35,164 bases of DNA from Catenulispora sp. (GCA_013361685.1 JABFXP010000874.1:1-35164), one strand, 5' to 3'. Shown: positions 18,154-26,402, counted from the first letter of the stretch. Translations and numbers: made by a program. The notes: generated by a model from the letters alone, not told the origin.

Positions 18154-19101
18154 CTAGCCGCGCTCGGCGACCTCGTCCTTGCGCGCGGCCGCCAGTTCGG
18201 CCGCGTAGACCGCCGCCGGCGAGATCGCCAGATAGTCCAGCGCCGTCTGCGTGGAGCCGTGCCGCGAGGGGTGATACGAGGGCTTGAAGTACCTCGGCAC
18301 CTCCAGCACCAGGCTCGACATCGACGGCAGCCGGTCCCGCTTGTGCGCCGCGCGGAACCGCGCCATGAACTCGCGCTGGGTCATCCGTCCCCGCTGGCCG
18401 GTCCGCAGGCCGGCCGGGTCGGCCGCGACCATGAACTTGGCGCCGCGACCCCAGATCCAGGCGAAGGCCGTGGCGGTCACGACCATGGCGCGGACGCGGC
18501 GCGCGTAGGAACCGTCCAGGTGCATGAACAGGTCGTAGGCGACCGACCGGTGCTCGACTTCCTCGGCGCCGTGCCAGCGGAGCAGATCCAGCATCACCGG
18601 GTCGGCGCCGGCCTCGTCCAGGCCCCGGGAGTCGACGATCCACTTGCCGAGGACGGCGGTGAAGTGCTCGATCGCGGCGATGATCGCCAGCCGCTCGCGG
18701 AGCCACTTCTTGCGCGCGAACGGCGGCATGGTGCTGTCGCCGAGCAGTTGCTCGAACAGCCACTCCACCTGCTCGACGAACGGGTCCGGGTCCAGCCCCT
18801 GCACCTTCATGTGGTGCAGGACGTTCTGGTGCGCGACCGCGTGCGTGCCCTCCTGGCCCATGAAGCCCTTGACTTCGGCCCTGAGCTGCTCGTCGCGGAT
18901 GTAGGGCAGGACCTGCTTGTAGACGTGCACGAACCAGCGCTCGCCGGCCGGGAGCAGCAGGTGCAGGACGTTGATGATGTGCGTCGCGTACGGGTCGCCG
19001 GGGACCCAGTGCAGCGGGGTGTTCTCCCAGTCGAACTTCACGCGCCGGGGCTTCAGGTCCGGATGCCGTTCGGGGTCCCGGACCGCCGATGTGTCTGTCA
19101 T
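18154..19101 (-). CDS. metal-dependent hydrolase family protein (PF10118, ferritin-like)
   Basis: A 315-residue soluble, helix-rich protein. The sequence around [34 protein letters not shown] and the later [17 protein letters not shown] and [18 protein letters not shown] matches the family annotated as predicted metal-dependent hydrolases (PF10118). Its putative ligands are arranged as in di-iron four-helix bundles: Glu54, Glu84 with His87/His91 ([10 protein letters not shown]), Glu145-His146, and Glu181 with His184. No member's reaction is firmly known to me. ATG 19101 is preceded by GAGGAG 10 bases upstream and lies 14 bases after the stop of the EphD-like gene. It is the third and last gene of the M24-EphD operon, so it probably acts on the same lipid or epoxide-related substrate. 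Confidence 0.82.
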   Translation of the reverse strand: MTDTSAVRDPERHPDLKPRRVKFDWENTPLHWVPGDPYATHIINVLHLLLPAGERWFVHVYKQVLPYIRDEQLRAEVKGFMGQEGTHAVAHQNVLHHMKVQGLDPDPFVEQVEWLFEQLLGDSTMPPFARKKWLRERLAIIAAIEHFTAVLGKWIVDSRGLDEAGADPVMLDLLRWHGAEEVEHRSVAYDLFMHLDGSYARRVRAMVVTATAFAWIWGRGAKFMVAADPAGLRTGQRGRMTQREFMARFRAAHKRDRLPSMSSLVLEVPRYFKPSYHPSRHGSTQTALDYLAISPAAVYAAELAAARKDEVAERG

Positions 19102-19115
19102 GGTCCAACAGCTCC

Positions 19116-20888
19116 TCAGCCGGTCGGGTCGATCTTGGCCATGCGGCGGGCCAGTGCCGGGGACAGCCGGGCGATGGCCCGCCCGGCCTTGGCCTCCAGG
19201 GCTACTGGGACCACCGGCTTGTCGCTGCGCACGGCGGCGACGATGCGGTCGGCCACCTTCTCGGGACCGAAGTTGCGGCGGCGGTACAAGCCCGTGATGC
19301 GTTGCCGGGTGCGCTCCTGTTGCTCGGCGCTCTGGCCGACGAACTTCGTGGTGCGGGTGATGTTCGTGGCGATGAACCCGGGGCAGATCGCCGAGACCCC
19401 GATGCCGTACCGCGAGAACTCCGCGCGCAGACACTCCGAGAGCATGAGCACGGCGGCCTTGGACGTCGAGTACGCGGACAACGTGCGCGACGGCGTATAG
19501 GCGGCGGCGGAAGCGAGATTCACTATGTGCCCGCCCTCGCCGCGCTCGCGCATCATCTCCCCGAAGCAGCGCGCGCCGTGGATGACGCCCCAGACGTTGA
19601 CGCCGAGGATGCGCTCCCAGTCCTTCACTTCGGTGGCCAGGAACGGCCCGGACATCCCGATGCCCGCGTTGTTGACGACGACGTCGGGCACTCCGGCCGC
19701 CGTCCGGACGTCCTCGGCGAACCGTTCCATGGCTTCGGCGCTGGCGACGTCCACCGTGTAGAGATACGCCCGCGCTCCGAGCAGTTCGACGAGTTCCACG
19801 GTGCGGGCTGCGGCGACGGCGTCGATGTCCGCCACCACGATGTCCGCGCCTTGCTCGGCGAACGCCAGCGCGGTGGCGCGGCCGATGCCGGAGCCGGCGC
19901 CGGTGACGACGACCAACTTGTCTTCGAACTCGCGGCGGTCCTTTGTGCCCTGCCGTGCTTCGGCGCGCAGGAGCGAGCGAACAGGCTCGGGGCCGCCGGG
20001 CGTCACGATGTCCGACAGGACGAACTCCTTCACTCGCTCCGCGATCAGCGCGGCCTTCTTGACGACGATCCAGTGGCCGCCGCTGACTTGGCGCACGTAT
20101 AGGCGCTCGGTCCATGGCGCGGGTGCCTGTGTGGCGAGTGCCGGCGTGACGAACCTGTCGCGGGTGGGAGTCAGCACCTGTACCGGTACGGACGTGGATC
20201 GCTCCTGCGGATGCCGCAGCTTGGGCAGCATGTTCGCTCGGTAGTAGAGGACGCCTCGCGAGCCGTCTCTTGAGAGGGTGGCGGAGGTCTCTACAGAGGT
20301 TCCCTCTATAGCTTTGACGATCCGTGGCCACTGCTTGGCGAGTCCGAGCCGCCACACTACGCGGGGCGCGACGGGCAGGTGAAAGGCGACGATGTACCAC
20401 GATGCCAGCGCTTGCTTCAGCGAGCGGACAGCCGCTTTGGGGGTGGGCTTACGAAGCCCGGAGCGGGTCCACAGAGCAGCGTGGTCCAGGCACGGTCCGG
20501 AGATGGAGGTATAGGAGAGGAACCGCTCTGCGGAGTCCGCGCGCGTAACGGCTTCCCAGGCCTGTACTGAGCCCCAGTCGTGTCCGACGAGGTGAACCGG
20601 CAGCCCCGGCGCTACTACGTCGGCGACCGCATAGAGGTCGTCGGCAAGTCGTTCCAGCGTGTAGCCGTGCTTGAACAGCGGCCCTTTGGAGGCTCCGATA
20701 CCGCGCGTGTCATATGTGACGACGTGGAAGTCGTCGACCAGTTCCGACACCACGCCGTCCCACACTGCCTGCGTGTCGGGGTATCCGTGGATCAGCAGTA
20801 CGGTCGGTTTCGAGGGGTCGCCATAGGTGCGGACGGAGAGCTTGCCGCCGTCCACCGTCACCGCGAAGCTGCGAACGTCCTGGGTCAT
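19116..20888 (-). CDS. EphD-like alpha/beta-hydrolase-SDR fusion protein
   Basis: A 590-residue two-domain enzyme. Residues 1-290 form an alpha/beta-hydrolase of the epoxide-hydrolase type: oxyanion-hole HGYPD (34-38), nucleophile Asp104 in GHDWG and catalytic His272 in SGGHW. Residues 322-590 form a classical short-chain dehydrogenase/reductase: TGAGSGIG (329-336) for NAD(P), NNAG (406-409), Ser460, and Tyr473/Lys477 in YSTSK. Length and domain order match mycobacterial EphD (Rv2214c, about 592 residues), studied as an epoxide hydrolase linked to mycolate metabolism. A mycolate role cannot be assumed here. ATG 20888 overlaps the stop of the M24 peptidase gene (ATGA), indicating translational coupling. 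The two activities could act in sequence, opening an epoxide and oxidising the resulting diol, but that is inference. Confidence 0.87.
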   Translation of the reverse strand: MTQDVRSFAVTVDGGKLSVRTYGDPSKPTVLLIHGYPDTQAVWDGVVSELVDDFHVVTYDTRGIGASKGPLFKHGYTLERLADDLYAVADVVAPGLPVHLVGHDWGSVQAWEAVTRADSAERFLSYTSISGPCLDHAALWTRSGLRKPTPKAAVRSLKQALASWYIVAFHLPVAPRVVWRLGLAKQWPRIVKAIEGTSVETSATLSRDGSRGVLYYRANMLPKLRHPQERSTSVPVQVLTPTRDRFVTPALATQAPAPWTERLYVRQVSGGHWIVVKKAALIAERVKEFVLSDIVTPGGPEPVRSLLRAEARQGTKDRREFEDKLVVVTGAGSGIGRATALAFAEQGADIVVADIDAVAAARTVELVELLGARAYLYTVDVASAEAMERFAEDVRTAAGVPDVVVNNAGIGMSGPFLATEVKDWERILGVNVWGVIHGARCFGEMMRERGEGGHIVNLASAAAYTPSRTLSAYSTSKAAVLMLSECLRAEFSRYGIGVSAICPGFIATNITRTTKFVGQSAEQQERTRQRITGLYRRRNFGPEKVADRIVAAVRSDKPVVPVALEAKAGRAIARLSPALARRMAKIDPTG

Positions 20889-21739
20889 GCGTGTGCGCCT
20901 TCCAGTTGCCAGCGCCGCACGTGCGGCAGATCGTCGTCGAGCCAGTAGGCGTCGTCGCCGGTGACGACGAGCAGTTCCTCGAACTTCACGCCCACGTTCC
21001 GGAATCCGATGTGCGGTTCGACGGCCCACAGGCCCGGGGTCGGCGCGTGCCGGGAGGCGCGCCCGCCGGCCCACAGCGGCGACCGTCCCTTGATCCCCTC
21101 GGTGACGATCTCGCGGCCCAGCGTCTCGAGCGTCCGCAGGCCGAATCCGAAGGCGTAGCGCCCCATGTTGCGCCGCTGGCTCATGTGGCCGACCTGGTGC
21201 CCGATGACGCGTCCGGGGTAGACCTTGTGCCGCGACTCGTAGCCCTGCTGGGCGATGAGGTTGTCCACTGCCGCGTAGACCTCGGCGAGCGTGTCCCCGG
21301 CTTTGATCCGTTCGGGGATCAGGGTCCGGTACTGGGCGAGGTCGCGCATCAGCGCTTCGAAGATCCGGTTCTCGCCGATCACCCCGGCATAGCCGATGTC
21401 TGATACGTAGCCGTCGACGACCGGAGAGCAGTCCAGGACGTAGGCCATGCCCTCCTGGAGCCGCTTGTTGGTCGGGAAGAAGTGCAGCGGTGTCCAGGGG
21501 CCCTTCAGCGATCGGAAGGCAGTCCGCTCCCCGAACCATGCGAAGGGGATGTGGAAGAAGTCCTCGACTCCGTTGTCCCGGAGGAAACCACGCATCCGGC
21601 GCGCGGCTTCGCGTTCGGTGACGCCGGGTTCCAGTCCCGCGCCGACGGTTTCGGCGCAGCGGTAGGCGAGCGCCTGGGCTTCGCGGTGGCGCTCCAGCGC
21701 TTCGGGGCCGGGCGGCGTGGGACCGGTTTTATTGGACAC
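20885..21739 (-). CDS. M24 family metallopeptidase
   Basis: A 284-residue pita-bread-fold protein with the metal-ligand pattern of methionine aminopeptidases and prolidases: two aspartates in LDCSPVVDGYVSD (Asp103, Asp114), a histidine in GHQVGH, a glutamate in AVEPHIG (Glu241) and one in VKFEELLVV (about Glu254). It lacks the N-terminal creatinase domain of Xaa-Pro dipeptidases. It resembles short actinobacterial M24 proteins of unknown substrate, some of which have non-peptidase activities. The GTG start at 21739 is chosen because a promoter (TTGTCC, 17 bases, TACATT) places the transcript start exactly there, giving a leaderless mRNA; a TTG at 21775 would overlap the -35 box. It is the first gene of a three-gene operon with the EphD-like and PF10118 genes. 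Confidence 0.83.
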   Translation of the reverse strand: MSNKTGPTPPGPEALERHREAQALAYRCAETVGAGLEPGVTEREAARRMRGFLRDNGVEDFFHIPFAWFGERTAFRSLKGPWTPLHFFPTNKRLQEGMAYVLDCSPVVDGYVSDIGYAGVIGENRIFEALMRDLAQYRTLIPERIKAGDTLAEVYAAVDNLIAQQGYESRHKVYPGRVIGHQVGHMSQRRNMGRYAFGFGLRTLETLGREIVTEGIKGRSPLWAGGRASRHAPTPGLWAVEPHIGFRNVGVKFEELLVVTGDDAYWLDDDLPHVRRWQLEGAHA

Positions 21740-21749
21740 GATGTCTAAT
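21731..21749. promoter_or_regulatory. 19-bp inverted-repeat operator, probable TetR site
   Basis: ATTGGACA (21731-21738) and TGTCTAAT (21742-21749) are inverted repeats matching at 7 of 8 positions around a 3-base centre. The site overlaps the -10 box, the transcript start and the first codons of the M24 gene, where a repressor would block RNA polymerase. A TetR-family gene lies just downstream in the divergent direction. Confidence 0.65.
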
Positions 21750-21775
21750 GTAAGCGCCGAACCCGTTCCGGACAA
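21747..21775 (-). promoter_or_regulatory. leaderless promoter of the M24-EphD operon
   Basis: On the minus strand, TTGTCC (21775-21770) and TACATT (21752-21747) are separated by 17 bases. Seven bases after the -10 box comes the G of the GTG start at 21739, the usual distance to +1, so the mRNA probably begins at the start codon. Confidence 0.65.
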
Positions 21776-21913
21776 GACCTCTCAACCCCGGTGTCACCTG
21801 CAGGCAGATCCCGGTTTTGCGGGGCAGAGTGAGGCACAGACCGGAAGTTGACGGGAATCGCCGCCGGAGCCTTCCCGATTCGCTCCCCGTCCCGGACGTG
21901 GCAGCATGGCGAT

Positions 21914-22570
21914 GTGCAGTCCGACTCCCGCAGCTCTCGACCTGTCCGGTCATCCTCGCCGTCGCGCACGGCGCCGCGCCGCCGCCTGTCCGTGGACCGC
22001 CGCCGCGACGAGCTGATCGAGGCCGCGTTGGACCTGCTGTCCCAGCGCGGCCCGGACGAGGTGTCGGTCGACGACGTGGCGCAGGCCGCGGGCGCGTCGC
22101 GGGCGCTGGTCTACCACTACTTCGGGACGAAGCAGGAGCTCTACGCGGCCGCGCTGTCCAAGGCGGCGGCCGAGCTCACCCGGCGGCTGGCGCAGGTGGA
22201 GCCGGGCGACACTCCGCTGGAGCGCCTGGACCGCGCGGTGCGGGCGTTCGTGGAGTTCGCCGAGGCGCACTCGGCCGGGTTCGTCGCGCTGCTCGGCGGT
22301 TCGGCGGCGTACGGATCCGGCGGCGAGTCCGCGGAGTTGGTGCACTCCGTCGAGGACACGGTTTACGAGCTGCTCGTGGAGGGGCTCGAGGAGCCGACCC
22401 CGGTGGATCCGCTGGTCCGGATGACGCTGAAGTGCTGGGTCGCGGCTGCCGAGACCGGCGTGCTGGACTGGCTGAAGCACCGCGATATGGAGCGTCAGGA
22501 GATCGAGCAGCAGCTGATCATCCAGCTCGGCGCGCTGTTGATGGCGATCGGGCACGAGCTGCCGGTGTGA
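21914..22570 (+). CDS. TetR/AcrR family transcriptional regulator
   Basis: A 218-residue regulator. After a Ser/Arg-rich, probably disordered N-terminus, the TetR helix-turn-helix spans about residues 30-75: RRDELIEAALDLLSQRGPDEVSV, DDVAQAAGASRALVYHYFGTKQELY. The C-terminal ligand-binding half (about 85-218) is alpha-helical, with FVEFAEAHSAGFVALLGG as in TetR_C_33-like members seen beside lipid-metabolism genes. The start is uncertain: GTG 21914 is the most plausible; a TTG at 21848 is the only longer option and no clear Shine-Dalgarno sequence precedes either. It is divergent from the M24-EphD-PF10118 operon and is the natural candidate to bind the inverted repeat at 21731-21749, possibly responding to a lipid, acyl-CoA or epoxide. 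Confidence 0.85.
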   Translation: MQSDSRSSRPVRSSSPSRTAPRRRLSVDRRRDELIEAALDLLSQRGPDEVSVDDVAQAAGASRALVYHYFGTKQELYAAALSKAAAELTRRLAQVEPGDTPLERLDRAVRAFVEFAEAHSAGFVALLGGSAAYGSGGESAELVHSVEDTVYELLVEGLEEPTPVDPLVRMTLKCWVAAAETGVLDWLKHRDMERQEIEQQLIIQLGALLMAIGHELPV

Positions 22571-22696
22571 GGCGGTGCGCCGTCCGGCGGCGGTGGCCGG
22601 CATGAGATCGTCCGCCTTCTGATTCACCGGGCCCCGGCGGCCGGCCGGCGGAAATCCGATTCCAACCGTCCGGCTCGAGGCCCGGTCTTATCTGTT

Positions 22697-23230
22697 GTGA
22701 GGACACTCAAGAACCCACTGGCCCGAGGCAGTTCGCCCGAAGCCCGCGACCGGTTCCGCGAGTACGCGGTGGCGGCCCAGCCGCACCTGCGGCGCAGCGC
22801 GTACCTGTTGTGCGGGGACTGGCACACCGCCGAGGACCTGGTGCAGACGACCTTCGGGCGGCTGTACCGGTCCTGGCCGAAGGTGGTGCGCGCCGACTCC
22901 GTCGACGCGTACGCCCGGACGGTTCTGTTCCGCGCGTTCCTGGACCTGAAGCGGAAGCAGGACCGGACGGTCCCGCTGGACGGCGTCCCGGAACCGGCCG
23001 CCGCTCCGGACGACTCCGACCTCCGCCTGGCGGTGCGCAGCGCACTCGACACGCTGCCGCCCCGGGCGCGGGCCGTCGTCGTCCTCCGGTTCTGGGAAGA
23101 CCTGTCCGTCGAGCAGACGGCCGACGCGTTGGGCGTGTCGACCGGGACGGTCAAGAGCCAGACCTCGCGGGCCATCGCCATGTTGCGGCAGCGCCTCGGC
23201 GCCGCCGTAGGCGAGCTCATCCACGACTAG
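22697..23230 (+). CDS. ECF RNA polymerase sigma factor, SigE family
   Basis: A 177-residue extracytoplasmic-function sigma factor. Region 2 (about 17-85) contains RSAYLLCGDWHTAEDLVQTTFGRLY and SWPKV, the hallmark of the streptomycete SigE-like subfamily. Region 4 (about 112-170) contains LDTLPPRARAVVVLRFWEDLSVEQTADALGVSTGTVKSQTSRAIAMLR with its DNA-reading helix-turn-helix. There is no C-terminal extension. The GTG start at 22697 has no Shine-Dalgarno sequence, so the transcript may be leaderless or poorly translated. Fourteen bases after its stop comes a gene for a membrane-anchored protein, likely co-transcribed and possibly an anti-sigma partner. Target promoters are not evident within the window. 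Confidence 0.9.
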   Translation: MRTLKNPLARGSSPEARDRFREYAVAAQPHLRRSAYLLCGDWHTAEDLVQTTFGRLYRSWPKVVRADSVDAYARTVLFRAFLDLKRKQDRTVPLDGVPEPAAAPDDSDLRLAVRSALDTLPPRARAVVVLRFWEDLSVEQTADALGVSTGTVKSQTSRAIAMLRQRLGAAVGELIHD

Positions 23231-23244
23231 CTGGAGGACGAACA

Positions 23245-24159
23245 GTGAACGACATGCACTCTCTGCTGTCCCGCGCCTTCCCGGAGCCGGACGACGAGCC
23301 GCATCCGCGGGACGTCGTCGGCCCCGCGATCCGGTGGGGAGACCGGCGACGACACCGGGACTGGGCCCTGACCGGGGCGGCGGCGCTGGCCGTCGTCATG
23401 GTCGGCGCCGGCGCCGCGGTACTGGGCGGCGGCGGGTCCGAGGTGCCGGCGTCGCCCGGATCCGGCGGGATCGCCGGCAGCCCGCCCGGCGCGGCCGATC
23501 AGAGCTGGACGCCTCCGAAGTGCACTCCCGCGGGAAGCGAGTACTGCAAGCTGATGCAGGAGGAGCAGGACTTCGGAGCCGACTACGCGAAGAAGTCTCT
23601 GCCGTACATCCAGGCGGCACTGCCCACCGGGTTCACGGTGAAGGCCACTGACACCTACGTCCTGGTGCTCACCGGGCCCGACGGGAAGACGAACTACTTG
23701 TTCCCCTCGGTGACCGGGGCCGACACTTTGGAAGGCCGGGCGCCGGAGTGCGGGACGCCGCCCCGTTCGGGGTGTCTGCAGACCAGCGAGGCGGGCGGCG
23801 ACGTCGTCGTGAACGGCGGGCCCACCGCCGGTCAGAGCGCCGGATGGGTCAAGGACGGCCTGAAGGACCCCCGGATCACCATCAACGTCGGCACGGCGCC
23901 CTCCGACTCGATCAACGGCCTTCCCAAGCCCACCGGGTCCCGGGCGCTGCTGACCAACCAGCAGTTGGCGGCGATCATCGGGGACGCGGCCTACGTCCAG
24001 TTCTCGGATCAGGAGTACGCACACCTCGTCGACATCAACCAGCGGCTGCACAACCTGCCGCAGCCGACTCAGAGCAGCCCTGTCGGAATGAGCCCCGGGT
24101 CCAGCCACCCCGTCGGATGGTCGAGTCCGGGGGCCACCGCTCCTTCCACCGGTCGCTGA
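23245..24159 (+). CDS. single-pass membrane protein, possible regulator of the adjacent ECF sigma factor
   Basis: A 304-residue protein with a short cytoplasmic N-terminus (MHSLLSRAFPEPDDEPHPRDVV, basic WGDRRRHRDW), one transmembrane helix (about 41-62, ALTGAAALAVVMVGAGAAVLGG) and a 240-residue extracytoplasmic domain with four cysteines (near CTPAGSEYCKL and CGTPPRSGC). The C-terminus is Ser/Pro/Gly-rich. I recognise no named domain, and the cytoplasmic part is shorter than a zinc-finger anti-sigma domain and lacks its HxxxCxxC motif. The arrangement next to an ECF sigma factor is nevertheless standard for an anti-sigma or sensor partner in actinobacteria. GTG 23245 has GGAGG 7 bases upstream, 14 bases after the sigma stop. 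The stop codon lies within a 15-base palindrome (24154-24168). Confidence 0.75.
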   Translation: MNDMHSLLSRAFPEPDDEPHPRDVVGPAIRWGDRRRHRDWALTGAAALAVVMVGAGAAVLGGGGSEVPASPGSGGIAGSPPGAADQSWTPPKCTPAGSEYCKLMQEEQDFGADYAKKSLPYIQAALPTGFTVKATDTYVLVLTGPDGKTNYLFPSVTGADTLEGRAPECGTPPRSGCLQTSEAGGDVVVNGGPTAGQSAGWVKDGLKDPRITINVGTAPSDSINGLPKPTGSRALLTNQQLAAIIGDAAYVQFSDQEYAHLVDINQRLHNLPQPTQSSPVGMSPGSSHPVGWSSPGATAPSTGR

Positions 24160-24176
24160 TCATCAGCGTGCCCTGC

Positions 24177-24200
24177 TACGTGCACTGATACGTGCTCTGA
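24177..24200. repeat. tandem 12-bp repeat
   Basis: TACGTGCACTGA (24177-24188) is followed directly by TACGTGCTCTGA (24189-24200), with 11 of 12 bases identical, and then by TAC again. It lies just after the sigma-factor operon and before a terminator. Function unknown. Confidence 0.6.
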
Positions 24201-24222
24201 TACCGGCCGAAGCACACCGAAC

Positions 24223-24256
24223 GGCCCCGGGACGCGCCCGCCGGCGTCCCGGGGCC
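24223..24256. terminator. bidirectional terminator between convergent genes
   Basis: GGCCCCGGGACGC (24223-24235) pairs perfectly over 13 bases with GCGTCCCGGGGCC (24244-24256) around an 8-base loop. It lies between the plus-strand sigma operon and the minus-strand purU gene and can serve both; there is no T-tract. Confidence 0.8.
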
Positions 24257-24264
24257 CGCGGGCG

Positions 24265-25140
24265 TCAGGGGAAGACGACCGTCCGCCTGCCGTTGAGCAG
24301 CACCCGGTGCTCCGCGTGCCACTTCACCGCGCGCGCCAGCACCTGGCACTCCACGTCGCGGCCGACGGCCACCAGCTGGTCCGGGGTGACGGCGTGGCCG
24401 ACCCGGGCCACTTCCTGCTCGATGATCGGGCCCTCGTCCAGGTCCGCGGTCACGTAGTGCGCGGTGGCGCCGATCAGCTTCACGCCGCGGGTGTGGGCCT
24501 GGTGGTAGGGCTTGGCGCCCTTGAAGCTCGGCAGGAAGGAGTGGTGGATGTTGATCATCCGGCCTTCCAGCGCCTTGCAGACCTCGTCGGTGAGGACCTG
24601 CATGTAGCGGGCCAGCACGACCAGTTCCACGTCGCGGGTCTGGACCAGCTCCAGCAGCGCCGCCTCGGCCTTCGCCTTGGCCTCGGCGTCCCCGGCGGCC
24701 ACCGGCAGGTGCACGAAGTCGACGCCGTAGGAGCGCGTCAGGTCCTCGAAGTCGCGGTGGTTGGACACCACGGCCGCGATCCGCACCGGCAGCGCCCCGG
24801 TGGAGGCGCGGAACAGCAGGTCGTTCAGGCAGTGGCCGAACTTGCTGACCATCAGCACGACCGGCATCCGCTCCTGGGCGTCGTGGAAGCGCCAGGTCAT
24901 CCGGAAGGTCGCGCCCACCGCCTGGAAGCTGCTGGTCAGCTGCTCCAGGGTGACTTCGTCGTGGACCCGGCTGAAGCTGACGCGCATGAAGAACAGACCG
25001 GTGTCGGGGTCGCCGTACTGCTGGCTGTCCAGGATGGTGCAGCCGGTCATGAGGAGGTAGTTCGCCACACCGTGGACGACGCCGGGCGTGTCCGGGCACG
25101 ACAGGGTGAGGACCCACTGCTGTTTCTTCTGCTCCGCCAT
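24265..25140 (-). CDS. purU: formyltetrahydrofolate deformylase
   Basis: A 291-residue cytoplasmic enzyme that hydrolyses 10-formyltetrahydrofolate to formate and tetrahydrofolate, balancing the one-carbon pool and supplying formate for PurT. An N-terminal ACT domain (about 8-90: WVLTLSCPDTPGVVHGVANYLL, FFMRVSF) is the methionine/glycine-sensing part of the family. The formyltransferase-fold catalytic domain (about 92-291) has VLMVSKFGHCLNDLL, VSNHRDFE, VVLARYMQVL, NIHHSFLPSFKGAKPYHQA with the catalytic Asn/His, and HYVTADLDEGPIIEQ with the catalytic Asp. Length and domains are standard. ATG 25140 is used; ATG 25149 (MAGMAEQ) is equally possible, as neither has a clear Shine-Dalgarno sequence. 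It appears to be transcribed alone. Confidence 0.95.
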   Translation of the reverse strand: MAEQKKQQWVLTLSCPDTPGVVHGVANYLLMTGCTILDSQQYGDPDTGLFFMRVSFSRVHDEVTLEQLTSSFQAVGATFRMTWRFHDAQERMPVVLMVSKFGHCLNDLLFRASTGALPVRIAAVVSNHRDFEDLTRSYGVDFVHLPVAAGDAEAKAKAEAALLELVQTRDVELVVLARYMQVLTDEVCKALEGRMINIHHSFLPSFKGAKPYHQAHTRGVKLIGATAHYVTADLDEGPIIEQEVARVGHAVTPDQLVAVGRDVECQVLARAVKWHAEHRVLLNGRRTVVFP

Positions 25141-25220
25141 GCCCGCCATTGTGGCTGATCGCGGGGCTTGGTCCCAGTAGCGTCCGGCTATCGACATCAT
25201 GCCGGGCCGGCGGCGGTGGG

Positions 25221-26402
25221 CTACCCGTCGATGACGTGCGGGACGAACCGCGCGTAGGTGTCGGTCACCAGGCCGTCGGACTCGCGGATGCCGAGCCCGG
25301 CGGGATTCCCGGCGACCAGCCAGGAGCCGAGGACGGCGCGGCCTCCCCCGTCCCGGCCCGGGAACGAGGGCAGCGGCGAGAACGCCTGGTAGACGTAGCC
25401 TTCCTCGCCGTATTCGCCGGGCTGCTCGAACCGCTCCCCGCCGGTGACGATCTGGATGGACGCGCCCTCCCGGCCCAGCAGCGGCTTGGCGACGTAGTCC
25501 GTCAGCTCGCGCGGGCCGTCGAGGTAGGCCGGCAGCAGGTTCGGGTGGCCCGGGAAGAGCTCCCAGAGCACCGCGAGCAGCGCCTTGTTCGACAGCAGCA
25601 TCTTCCAGATGGGCTCGATCCACTGGGTGCGGTCCAAGGTCTGGATGGCCGGCGGGCCGAAATCCTCGACGGTGAGCCATTCCCAGGGGTAGAGCTTGAA
25701 GACCGTCCGCATCCGGGTCTGGTCCAGGTCCACGAACCACTTCGCGGCCGCGTTCCAGCCGACCTGCTCGATGGGCAGCTGGATCGGGGTCAGGCCGGCC
25801 TGTTCGGCGGTCTCGGCGACGTAGGCGGAGGTCATGAAGTCCTCGCCGGTCTCGTCGGACTCGGCGTAGACGAAGTGCACCGGGCCGTGGGACAGCCGGA
25901 CCCGCATCCGCTGCCACGCCTCGACCAGCCGCTCGTGCAGCGAGTTCCACTGGTCCAGTTCCGGGTGGGTGTCCTGCAGCCAGTACCACTGGCAGATCGC
26001 GGACTCCAGCAGCATGGTCGGGGTGTCGGCGTTGTACTCCAGCAGTTTGGCGCCGCGGCCGTCGTCGCCGTCGTAGCGCAGGTCGAACCGGGAGTACAGG
26101 GTCGGCGGCTGCTGTGCCCAGGACTCGCGGACGGCCCGGATCACCGCCGGATCGGTGATACCCAGGTCGGCGAACCGGTCGTGGGCCACGATGTGCTCGG
26201 CCGCGGCCAGGCACATCACGTGCAGTTCCTCGGTGGTCTCCTCCAGGGCGTCGACCTCGGCCATGGTCAGCGCGTAGTACGCGGCCTCGTGCCAGTAGGG
26301 GACGACGCTGCCGTCGTCCAAGGTCGTGGTCGGGAAGACCAGCCCTTGTGATTCCACAGCTTTCTGCCAGCCGTCCCGGGGACGGCTCTGGAGTCTGCGC
26401 AT
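25221..26402 (-). CDS. glutathionylspermidine synthase family ATP-grasp ligase (YgiC-like)
   Basis: A 393-residue cytoplasmic amide-bond-forming ligase with a C-terminal ATP-grasp fold. Characteristic blocks are WHEAAYYALTMAEVDALEE near the N-terminus, SRFDLRYDGDDGRGAKLLEYNADTPTMLLESAICQW (substrate site), FKLYPWEWL, LLSNKALLAVLWELFPGHPNLLPAYLD, YVAKPLLGREGASIQIV (ATP-binding Lys and Gly loop) and the end GSWLVAGNPAGLGIRE. It matches the synthetase half of E. coli Gsp and the stand-alone YgiC/YjfC proteins (about 386 residues); the amidase half is absent. Actinomycetes generally make mycothiol rather than glutathione, so the substrate is probably not glutathione. Its ATG at 26402 shares one base with the stop of the preceding lipoprotein gene (TGATG), so the two are translationally coupled. 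Confidence 0.87.
   Translation of the reverse strand: MRRLQSRPRDGWQKAVESQGLVFPTTTLDDGSVVPYWHEAAYYALTMAEVDALEETTEELHVMCLAAAEHIVAHDRFADLGITDPAVIRAVRESWAQQPPTLYSRFDLRYDGDDGRGAKLLEYNADTPTMLLESAICQWYWLQDTHPELDQWNSLHERLVEAWQRMRVRLSHGPVHFVYAESDETGEDFMTSAYVAETAEQAGLTPIQLPIEQVGWNAAAKWFVDLDQTRMRTVFKLYPWEWLTVEDFGPPAIQTLDRTQWIEPIWKMLLSNKALLAVLWELFPGHPNLLPAYLDGPRELTDYVAKPLLGREGASIQIVTGGERFEQPGEYGEEGYVYQAFSPLPSFPGRDGGGRAVLGSWLVAGNPAGLGIRESDGLVTDTYARFVPHVIDG

Noticed and set aside
18154-20400. continuous minus-strand frame suggesting a 748-residue fusion ending in the PF10118 protein
   Set aside because: The first 430 residues are an out-of-frame shadow of the EphD-like gene; the real PF10118 start is ATG 19101 with a ribosome-binding site.
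24154-24168. 15-base palindrome CGCTGAT-C-ATCAGCG as an operator
   Set aside because: It spans the stop codon of the sigma-partner gene, with no promoter nearby and a one-base centre; coincidence or mild termination help is more likely.
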